Of a DNA stretch of 64,000 nucleotides, positions 1 to 6,402 are shown piece by piece. The translations under genes and the position numbers were made by a program. The notes below the pieces were generated by a model. It searched no databases. It was not told the DNA's origin and saw nothing but the letters and a program-made list of their open reading frames with translations. How positions within the stretch are numbered: position 1 is the first letter of the stretch; each line of letters begins with the position of its first letter. Origin of the DNA: Thermoguttaceae bacterium (GTDB lineage: Bacteria > Planctomycetota > Planctomycetia > Pirellulales > Thermoguttaceae); NCBI GenBank assembly GCA_025060325.1, contig JANXBW010000004.1, forward strand, positions 1 to 64,000. The letters are read 5' to 3'.

Positions 1-1
1 A

Positions 2-955
2 GAGATCCCCCGGCCGGATTTTCACTTGGAAGTTGGTTCGGGTACCCACGGGCAACAAACCGCCCGAGTGATGGAGCGTCTGGAAGAGGTCCTTATACAG
101 CTTGCCGACAAAGGCCGCCCCGTGGACCGGGTCGTTGTTGTGGGCGATGTCAACTCAACTTTGGGAGCGGCGTTGGCGGCCGCGAAGCTTCAGATCCCCG
201 TGGCCCACGTGGAAGCGGGACTGCGAAGCTTCGATCGGACGATGCCAGAGGAAATCAACCGGGTGCTCACCGATGCCATCTCCGATCTTCTTTTTGTCTC
301 CGAGCCAGCAGGCGTGGACAATCTCTTGCGCGAAGGTAAACCGAAGGACCAAATCCACCTTGTCGGTAACGTAATGATTGACACTTTGTTTCAGCTGCTG
401 CCTCGCGCAAAGGAGCTAAAAACACTGGATCGGCTTGGGCTGGTGCCAAAGGAGTTCGGCGTTGTTACCCTGCATCGTCCCAGTAATGTCGACAAACCGG
501 AGACTTTGGGTCCGCTAATGGAGGTGCTCATCGAAGTAGGGCAAGATCTACCGATGGTCTTTCCCGTGCACCCTCGGACACAAAAGCGTCTTGAAAGCTT
601 CGGGCTTATTTCGGGTGCGAGCGGTTCGAATGGGCGCGGCCTTCGCTTGCTTCCGCCCCTGGGCTATCTGGAGTTCTTGTCCCTTACCTCGCAAGCAAAA
701 GTGATTGTGACCGACTCCGGCGGGTTGCAGGAAGAGGCGACGGCTCTTGGGATTCCTTGTCTTACTGCACGATGGAATACAGAGCGCCCGATAACCGTAG
801 AACAAGGGACCAGTACACTTGTGGGAAATGATCCAAAACTACTTCGCGAGAAATTATGTGAAGTTGTTGAAGGTCGCTACAAACAGGGAAAATGTCCTGA
901 ACTTTGGGACGGTAAGGCGGCGCACAGAATTGCGGAGATCTTGCTGCGGACCTAA
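2..955 (+). CDS. wecB: UDP-N-acetylglucosamine 2-epimerase (non-hydrolysing), 5'-truncated by window edge
   Basis: Interconverts UDP-GlcNAc and UDP-ManNAc in the cytoplasm, supplying ManNAc-type sugars for surface polysaccharide. The open frame runs in from the window edge (first full codon at base 2), so the N-terminal part, roughly 50-70 residues, lies outside. A TTG at base 26 could be mistaken for the start, but the upstream residues IPRPDFHL continue the family alignment. Visible family hallmarks are GSGTHGQQTARVM, VVVVGDVNSTLGAALAA, HVEAGLRSFDRTMPEEINR, the VTLHRPSNVD segment, and a C-terminal TDSGGLQEEATALGIPCL nucleotide-binding region followed by TERPIT. Length and motif order are those of WecB/MnaA. 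The next gene, 127 bp downstream, is a membrane protein of the DUF218 type, which often accompanies envelope polysaccharide genes; a shared pathway is inference. Confidence 0.93.
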   Translation, partial: EIPRPDFHLEVGSGTHGQQTARVMERLEEVLIQLADKGRPVDRVVVVGDVNSTLGAALAAAKLQIPVAHVEAGLRSFDRTMPEEINRVLTDAISDLLFVSEPAGVDNLLREGKPKDQIHLVGNVMIDTLFQLLPRAKELKTLDRLGLVPKEFGVVTLHRPSNVDKPETLGPLMEVLIEVGQDLPMVFPVHPRTQKRLESFGLISGASGSNGRGLRLLPPLGYLEFLSLTSQAKVIVTDSGGLQEEATALGIPCLTARWNTERPITVEQGTSTLVGNDPKLLREKLCEVVEGRYKQGKCPELWDGKAAHRIAEILLRT

Positions 956-1082
956 GTCCCGGTTGTTACCGAACGAATCGGTTTTCGCGTTCCTTCTTAG
1001 CGAATATTTGCTTGCGCTTAAGCCAAACCTGCAGGGAGCTAAACGGTACGAGGGCTGAAACAGCCGAATGACTTGAGGACAT

Positions 1083-1871
1083 ATGCCAGAAGCACCGGCT
1101 AGGGAAAAACGCGGACCGTGGGCAAGGCTTGCCATCGTTGCGGCCGTGTGTGTTGTCTTTGCTTTGGCGGTGCTGGGAGCACGCCCTATCTTGGTGGCGG
1201 TTGCCCGAGGTGTCATTTGGGAAGACGCGATAACGCAGGACCTCAGCCGGCCGGTCTGGGTTGTGTTGACGGCTGGCCATCGGCGAGTTCCAGAAACCTA
1301 TGATTTTGTGGCGGATCTGGCGGGACGGTTCGGAGCAAAGCGGATCATTGTGTTCTCACGACCGCTAACGCGTGTAGAGGAACTGGGAGTCTTGCCGCCG
1401 GCTGGCTTGCTTGCCTGTAATGAACTGAGAAAACGGATAGATCTTTCACTGCACATTGAGGCGTACCCAGGGTTTCACGTTGATTTTTGGGATGAAGCGA
1501 GGACTATTGCCTCGATAAAGGCAGAAAGCGGTAAAAGTGTGGTAGTCTGTGTACCGCGGTTTGGCAGCAGAGTGGCAAAAACTGTGTTGACAAAGGTTTT
1601 GTCACCGGTCGGAGGCGAGGGCATAGTTGTCCAACCGGTGCCAGATCCGCGTTATGATGAGAACACCTGGTGGAAAACGCGCGCCGGTTGGAAGGCTTTA
1701 TTTTGGGCGTATAACGAGCTACTGGCCACATGGCTTTTTGGGGAGCCGGAGAAATTCCTGCCATTGTCGGTCGAAAGTTATGAAAGTTGGGCAGAGGCCT
1801 ACGTTTTTCGCTCATGCGATCATTGCGGAGAAAAGACCAGAACGAAGTTAACTGCCGACCGGATCCACTGA
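1083..1871 (+). CDS. DUF218-like (YdcF/ElyC-related) membrane-anchored protein, divergent
   Basis: A 262-residue protein with one N-terminal membrane segment (about residues 12-33) followed by a Rossmann-like domain. The pattern of strand (VWVVLTAGHRRV), helix, strand (GAKRIIVFSRP), then VVVCVPRFGSRVAKTVL and a late WWKTRAGWKALFWAYNELLA helix resembles the DUF218 family, whose members (ElyC, SanA, YdcF) are linked to envelope glycan handling. The usual acidic and His/Arg family residues are only partly kept, so activity is uncertain. ATG start at 1083. It lies 17 bp upstream of a second protein of the same architecture (1889-2650), so the pair looks like a tandem duplication. Membership in DUF218 is moderately supported; substrate is unknown. 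Confidence 0.7.
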   Translation: MPEAPAREKRGPWARLAIVAAVCVVFALAVLGARPILVAVARGVIWEDAITQDLSRPVWVVLTAGHRRVPETYDFVADLAGRFGAKRIIVFSRPLTRVEELGVLPPAGLLACNELRKRIDLSLHIEAYPGFHVDFWDEARTIASIKAESGKSVVVCVPRFGSRVAKTVLTKVLSPVGGEGIVVQPVPDPRYDENTWWKTRAGWKALFWAYNELLATWLFGEPEKFLPLSVESYESWAEAYVFRSCDHCGEKTRTKLTADRIH

Positions 1872-1888
1872 GCTCGAGTTAGACAGCC

Positions 1889-2650
1889 TTGAGGTACGCA
1901 TCGTTAACAAAAAGCCGGGTATTACGCTGGGTTGCGAAACTTGCAGCTTTCTTCATTTTGTTGGGAGCGGTGACGGTCTTTCTAGGGCAAGCGGCAGACT
2001 GGCTTGATGTCAGCGGTTGTCCTGTCCCAGCGGAATATGCTTTTGTAGTACCTGGGGAGGAAAATACCCGGCCGTTGGTCGCGGCAATCCTTTATCGGCG
2101 GGGGATTGTGAAAAAAATCCTCGTTGCGGAAAATGTTGCCGGATCATCGCAAACGGCAGGCCTTTTACGAACCACAAGTCAGCTGATAGTTGAGATTTTG
2201 CGGCGCCGCGGCGTTCGGGACGCGGACATCATCCCCATTGGTGGGGCCACAGCAAACTCATGGGATGATTTGGCGATACTTTCCGATTTTTTGCGGCGGC
2301 ACCCAAGCAGCACAGTCTCGCTGGTCACCAGCAGTTTTCACACCCGACGGTGTCGGTGGATCTTGCGTCAGCAGCTAGGCGGGGAGGCCAAGCGAGTAAC
2401 CTTTGTGGCCGCCCCGCTTGAATGGTACGACGGCATTCCTTGGTGGACTCGGCGGGAGGTGGCAGCCACGGTGGCCAGTGAATATCTTAAGCTTGGCTTC
2501 TATTGGGTGCGGTATGGCTATGGCAGTATGTGGATTGCCTTTTTCGTCGGTATAGTTTTTGGCGGTTTCGTGGTGCTTCGATTCGCGAGGAGATCCTCGA
2601 GAGTTAGTGTTGATGTAAGGAGTGGAGAGCCCGATGGTTCGTCACCTTAG
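1889..2650 (+). CDS. DUF218 (YdcF/ElyC-like) membrane protein
   Basis: A 253-residue protein with a membrane segment at about residues 14-34, a DUF218-type alpha/beta domain and a second hydrophobic segment near residues 208-230 followed by a basic tail. Family features are YAFVVPGEENTRPLVAAILY, KKILVAEN, the helix IVEILRRRGVRDADIIPIGG, the NSWDDL segment that corresponds to the conserved 'NT..ea' element, SLVTSSFHTRRCRWIL, and WWTRREVAATVASEYLKL near the end. This is the better conserved of two tandem DUF218-like proteins. The start is TTG at 1889. The 3' end overlaps the start of the nuclease/phosphatase-fold gene by 17 bp, suggesting one transcript. Likely an envelope or peptidoglycan/polysaccharide-associated function, inferred from ElyC/SanA relatives only. 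Confidence 0.78.
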   Translation: MRYASLTKSRVLRWVAKLAAFFILLGAVTVFLGQAADWLDVSGCPVPAEYAFVVPGEENTRPLVAAILYRRGIVKKILVAENVAGSSQTAGLLRTTSQLIVEILRRRGVRDADIIPIGGATANSWDDLAILSDFLRRHPSSTVSLVTSSFHTRRCRWILRQQLGGEAKRVTFVAAPLEWYDGIPWWTRREVAATVASEYLKLGFYWVRYGYGSMWIAFFVGIVFGGFVVLRFARRSSRVSVDVRSGEPDGSSP

Positions 2651-3500
2651 GCTGGCCGGACTTGCTGTCGGACTTCTGCTTATTACTAGCGGCCTCGGGG
2701 CGGAAGTCCGGGTGATGAGTTACAACATTCGCTACGGAACAGCCTTAGATGGGCAAAACCATTGGCAGCGGCGGAAAGAGTTCCTGGTGGAAACAATCCG
2801 GCAGTTCAATCCGGATTTGCTTGGAACACAAGAAACGCTCGTTTTTCAACGGGATTATCTGGCGGAAAAGCTTCCGGAATACGCCGTAATCGGGGTGGGA
2901 CGTGATGATGGGAAAGACCGTGGGGAGATGATGGCCATCTATTGGCGAAAGGAGCGTTTCCAGCTCCTGGACTCGGGGCATTTCTGGCTAAGTCAGACGC
3001 CTGAGGTGCCGGGCAGCAAAAGTTGGGATGCTGCGTTTCCGCGGATGGTAACATGGGCAAAGCTGCAAGATCTTAAGGATCCCGAAAAACCGCCAATCCT
3101 GTGGATGAACACGCATTTTGACCATCGTGGTGAACGCGCGCGGGAAGAATCGGCCCGAATTCTGCGGCAAAAGATTGAGGAAATGGGGCAGGGATGCTCA
3201 CTCGTTGTCACGGGAGATTTTAACGCGGCTGAAGGAAGTCCACCCTATCGAATTCTTTTTAGTAACGTCAATGGGAAAGACTCGCTCCTTGTGGACACAT
3301 ACCGAGTAGTCAATCCGGAACGCGGGCCAAACGAAGGGACTTTTTCCGGTTTCAGCGCGGATCGGACCTCCGGACCGCGAATCGATTGGATCGGTTGTTC
3401 GAAAGATTGGATAGTGGTTGCGGCGGGTATCGACCGAACGGCCCGTGATGGCCGAACGCCCTCGGACCATTTTGCCGTCTTCGCGGTGCTCCGCAGGTAG
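2634..3500 (+). CDS. Secreted endonuclease/exonuclease/phosphatase-family protein
   Basis: EEP-fold metal-dependent phosphoesterase of 288 residues with an N-terminal signal peptide (hydrophobic LAGLAVGLLLITSGLGA). Catalytic landmarks in order: VMSYNIRYG (metal-site Asn), LLGTQET (Glu), WMNTHFDHRGERAREESA, VVTGDFNAAEGSPPYR (Asp/Asn pair), RIDWIG and TPSDHFAVFAVL (terminal Asp-His). This motif order matches the planctomycete and Bacteroidetes secreted EEP proteins, whose substrates may be nucleic acid, inositol phosphate or phospholipid; I cannot tell which. A GTG at 2622 is also in frame, but ATG 2634 is preferred because AAGGAG lies at a suitable distance upstream. It overlaps the preceding gene by 17 bp and is followed by a strong terminator at 3558, so it is probably the last gene of the unit that includes wecB. 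Confidence 0.85.
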   Translation: MVRHLRLAGLAVGLLLITSGLGAEVRVMSYNIRYGTALDGQNHWQRRKEFLVETIRQFNPDLLGTQETLVFQRDYLAEKLPEYAVIGVGRDDGKDRGEMMAIYWRKERFQLLDSGHFWLSQTPEVPGSKSWDAAFPRMVTWAKLQDLKDPEKPPILWMNTHFDHRGERAREESARILRQKIEEMGQGCSLVVTGDFNAAEGSPPYRILFSNVNGKDSLLVDTYRVVNPERGPNEGTFSGFSADRTSGPRIDWIGCSKDWIVVAAGIDRTARDGRTPSDHFAVFAVLRR

Positions 3501-3557
3501 GAAACCTAAGAGCGAAATTTCGTAATTAAACGCGAGCTAGCGGGCGCTTGTGACCAA

Positions 3558-3596
3558 GGCGGCCTTGCTCAAACGCAGGGTCGCCTTTTTATTTTC
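3558..3596 (+). terminator. Intrinsic terminator after the wecB-DUF218-EEP unit
   Basis: Stem GGCGGCCTTGC (3558-3568) pairs with GCAGGGTCGCC (3575-3585) over 11 positions including two G-T wobbles, with a 6-nt loop, followed by five T and a further ATTTT. It ends the upstream transcript 58 bp past the stop codon and separates it from bioA. Confidence 0.85.
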
Positions 3597-3758
3597 TTAA
3601 ATATGGTGCAACTTTGCCGGTGCAAGTTGCGTCTGGGGGACGACCTAGCAGATCGTTCTCACGGGGTGTCCAAGGTTGGATTTGACCCAAAAAGCTTTTG
3701 GGCAGGTGTTGATAGCGGCTCTTTGAGTTAGTGGGTTGTTTTTTTCCGGAGGACGTCA

Positions 3759-5123
3759 ATGGACTGGAACGGTATTCCCCGGGAGGAGCTTATCCGCTGG
3801 GACCGCACGATCTATTGGCACCCTTTCACCCAGATGGCGGAATACGAGCCTCTCATTTTCGTGGCAGCCGAGGGCTGTGAACTTATCGATATCGACGGCA
3901 ATCGTTACATCGACGGCGTAAGTAGCCTGTGGTGCAACATCCACGGTCATCGGCATCCGCGGATTGATCAAGCTATCCGCGAGCAACTGGACCGCGTGGC
4001 GCATGTGACCGCTCTGGGGTGCTCGAACCCTACGAGTATTGTCCTGGCGAAGCGGCTTGTGGAAATTGCTCCCTCGGGGCTCACCCGAGTTTTCTTCTCC
4101 GACAATGGTGCTACGGCGGTCGAGGTGGCATTGAAGATGGCCTTTCAGTATTGGAGGCAGTGCCGGCCACCACGTCCGGAGAAAAATCTGTATGTCGCTT
4201 TGGAAGGAGCTTATCACGGCGATACGCTAGGAGCTGTAAGTGTCGGCGGCGTGGAGCGTTTTCATGCGATGTTCCGGCCGCTGCTTTTTCCGTGCATAAG
4301 GCTGCCGGCGCCCGATACTTACCGAACTCCGGCGGGTGTGCCTGCGGACAGGTTGGCGGAGTATCATCTTGGGCTTCTTGAGCAGGTTCTTCGGGAGCGT
4401 CATCAGGAGATTGTGGCCGTTGTCGTTGAACCCTTGATCCAAGCGGCAGCCGGCATGATCTTTCACCCACCGGGGTATCTTCGGGGGGTTAGAGAACTCA
4501 CCCAGAAATACGACGTGTTTCTGATTGCTGACGAGGTTGCGGTCGGGATGGGCCGGACCGGCCGAATGTTCGCCTGTGAACATGAGAGCGTGAGCCCGGA
4601 TTTCTTGTGCTTGGCGAAGGGTTTAACAGGCGGGTATCTTCCGCTGGCAGCAACGTTGACAACAGACCGTGTTTGGGAAGCGTTTCTCGGACGGTATGAG
4701 GAGTCGCGCACATTTTTCCACGGACATACATACACAGGTAACCCGTTGGGAGCTGCTGCGGCCTTAGCCACCTTAGCCATCTTTGAAGAAGAACAAACAT
4801 TAGCCAAGCTGCCGCCAAAGGTACAGCATCTGGCGGAACGGCTTGCCCCTTTGCGTGATCATCCACATGTGGGAGATGTGCGACAGCGTGGCCTGATCGC
4901 CGCCGTGGAATTGGTGCGAGATAAGACCACAAAGGAGCCCTATCCGTGGGGCGAGAAGCGGGGTTTCCGGGTCTGCCAGGTCGCACGGCGTCATGGGGTC
5001 TGGCTCCGGCCGTTGGGAAATGTTATCGTGATCATGCCGCCACTTGCGATTTCGCTTCAGCAGATCGAGCGCATTGTCGAGGCGATCGCCGACGGCATCG
5101 ATTGGGCCACGAGCGACTGTTAG
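3759..5123 (+). CDS. bioA: Adenosylmethionine-8-amino-7-oxononanoate aminotransferase
   Basis: PLP-dependent class III aminotransferase that converts 7-keto-8-aminopelargonate to 7,8-diaminopelargonate with S-adenosylmethionine as amino donor, the third-last step of biotin synthesis. The 454-residue length is normal for BioA. The diagnostic IYWHPFTQM motif lies near residues 19-27, followed by DGVSSLWCNIHGHRHP, FFSDNGATAVEVALKMAFQYW, LEGAYHGDTLGAVSVGG, DEVAVGMGRTG, and CLAKGLTGGYLPLAAT with the Schiff-base lysine. A ribosome site GGAGG sits 8 nt before ATG. No other biotin gene lies nearby, so the pathway is scattered in this genome, at least here. The following gene (5209) is on the same strand 85 bp away and may be co-transcribed, without an obvious metabolic link. 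Confidence 0.95.
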   Translation: MDWNGIPREELIRWDRTIYWHPFTQMAEYEPLIFVAAEGCELIDIDGNRYIDGVSSLWCNIHGHRHPRIDQAIREQLDRVAHVTALGCSNPTSIVLAKRLVEIAPSGLTRVFFSDNGATAVEVALKMAFQYWRQCRPPRPEKNLYVALEGAYHGDTLGAVSVGGVERFHAMFRPLLFPCIRLPAPDTYRTPAGVPADRLAEYHLGLLEQVLRERHQEIVAVVVEPLIQAAAGMIFHPPGYLRGVRELTQKYDVFLIADEVAVGMGRTGRMFACEHESVSPDFLCLAKGLTGGYLPLAATLTTDRVWEAFLGRYEESRTFFHGHTYTGNPLGAAAALATLAIFEEEQTLAKLPPKVQHLAERLAPLRDHPHVGDVRQRGLIAAVELVRDKTTKEPYPWGEKRGFRVCQVARRHGVWLRPLGNVIVIMPPLAISLQQIERIVEAIADGIDWATSDC

Positions 5124-5208
5124 CGACTGGAGGGTTGGCTCGTAGGGGCCAAGTGTTTCGGGTATTTTCGCGAGGCGATTATTCATCTACAAACCGGGAG
5201 GTTGGTCC

Positions 5209-6054
5209 ATGATCGAGCTAGGACTTCACACCGACAATTGGCGGACGTTGAGCGGCAGTTTTCGTCAGGCTGCGGAGACGGCAGCACGTCTGGGCCTTAA
5301 GCATATCGAATTTGCTGTCATCCACGGGCAGTACTTCATTCAAGCCATGGGTTACGAGCCGAGCGTGTCCCTCCAGACGAACCCCCGTCGCCTCCGGCGG
5401 TATCTCGAACAGTTGGGACTTGAGGTCTCACAGATCGACGCCTCCTACCCCATGATGGGCCCCGATGGTGCTGTCTTTGGTGTGCAGTACGTGCAGCAGG
5501 CAATTCGGTTTGCAGCTGAGATCGGCTGTCCGATGGTGGATACCGTTGATGGTGGGGTAGAAATCGAGGGGTATTCCCGGGAAGAAATCTTCCAAATTAC
5601 TTGCTTCAATTATCGCCAAATCCTGGAGTGGGCGGAGGACTACAAAATTATCATCAACGTGGAGCCCCACGGCCCATACACTACCGACGGCGATTTCCTG
5701 GAGCGGCTTTTCCGCCATTTTGACTCGGAGTATTTGCGATTCAACATGGACACCGGCAACACCTATATTGCCGGATTGGACCCTGTGGAGTACTTAAAGC
5801 GATTCCGGCCGTATCTAACGCACGCGCACATCAAGGACGTCAGTCCTCAACTGGCGGCAGCTGCGAGAGGTGAGGAAACTGGGATTGCCTGTAGCGAGGT
5901 ACCCGTGGGTGGCGGCGTCAACGCGGATAATATCCGCCGGTGTTTGGAGTTCTTGCGCGAAACAAGCTGGTCCGGCGTCATATCAATCGAGTGCTATGGA
6001 ACCGAAGAAAATATCCGCCGAAGCATTGAGTTTTTGCGGCCTTTGGTGAGCTGA
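5209..6054 (+). CDS. Sugar phosphate isomerase/epimerase-like TIM barrel (AP-endonuclease-2 superfamily)
   Basis: A 281-residue xylose-isomerase-like TIM barrel. Probable metal ligands are visible at the ends of successive strands: Glu in NVEPHGPYTTDG, Asp in RFNMDTGNTYIAG, His in LTHAHIKDV and Glu in GVISIECYG. The N-terminal segment (LGLHTDNWRTLSG) and VSQIDASYPMMGPDG fit sugar isomerase/epimerase and IolE-type dehydratase relatives. Members act on keto-sugars, inosose or sugar phosphates in the cytoplasm; the substrate cannot be read from sequence. ATG is preceded by GGGAGG. Planctomycetes carry many paralogues of this family, often with sugar dehydrogenases, but here the neighbours are bioA and a PQQ-repeat protein, which give no clue. 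Confidence 0.85.
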   Translation: MIELGLHTDNWRTLSGSFRQAAETAARLGLKHIEFAVIHGQYFIQAMGYEPSVSLQTNPRRLRRYLEQLGLEVSQIDASYPMMGPDGAVFGVQYVQQAIRFAAEIGCPMVDTVDGGVEIEGYSREEIFQITCFNYRQILEWAEDYKIIINVEPHGPYTTDGDFLERLFRHFDSEYLRFNMDTGNTYIAGLDPVEYLKRFRPYLTHAHIKDVSPQLAAAARGEETGIACSEVPVGGGVNADNIRRCLEFLRETSWSGVISIECYGTEENIRRSIEFLRPLVS

Positions 6055-6402
6055 TCAGGCCGCTAGCATACCGACTTTTGTTTTTGAAATGTTCTTTTCG
6101 TACCCAAGGTGGTGGGCCAAATTGTGGGCAAACAAGAAAGGATCCGCGGTGAGTTCGCTTTGCTTGTTTAAGTTTACATCTTGGCGCATTCAAATACGCT
6201 TGAGGGCAGATTAGAATTTGGGTGGGGAGGCGTACCCGGCCCGAAGGTGTCCAGCAGTTTAGGTCCAAGGTTACTGGGCGCCGCCTTTCGAAGGTTTGAC
6301 CCTCAGTCCCCTTGAGGAGCCGACCCTCTGAGGGCTGCGATCCATGTGGTTTTATCGTTGACAACCCAGTAATGCTGCTGTTCGCGAAAGGAGGGTAGAG
6401 CG
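6055..6402 (+). other. Intergenic region upstream of PQQ-repeat protein
   Basis: About 350 bp without a convincing gene. Two short adjacent hairpins are visible near 6301-6334 (CCTCA..TGAGG and CCCTC-T-GAGGG). A perfect TTGACA lies at 6358-6363, but there is no matching -10 at the right spacing. GAAAGGAGGG just before 6403 is the ribosome site of the next gene. Confidence 0.5.

Noticed and set aside
26-955. TTG at base 26 as the start of the epimerase gene
   Set aside because: The frame is open to the window edge and the upstream residues continue the WecB alignment, so the gene is truncated rather than starting there.
967-985. Terminator after wecB (ACCGA-ACGAA-TCGGT followed by TTT)
   Set aside because: Stem is only 5 bp and the T run too short; downstream genes appear to continue the same unit.
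6358-6380. Promoter from TTGACA upstream of the PQQ-repeat gene
   Set aside because: No -10 like sequence at 15-19 bp spacing.
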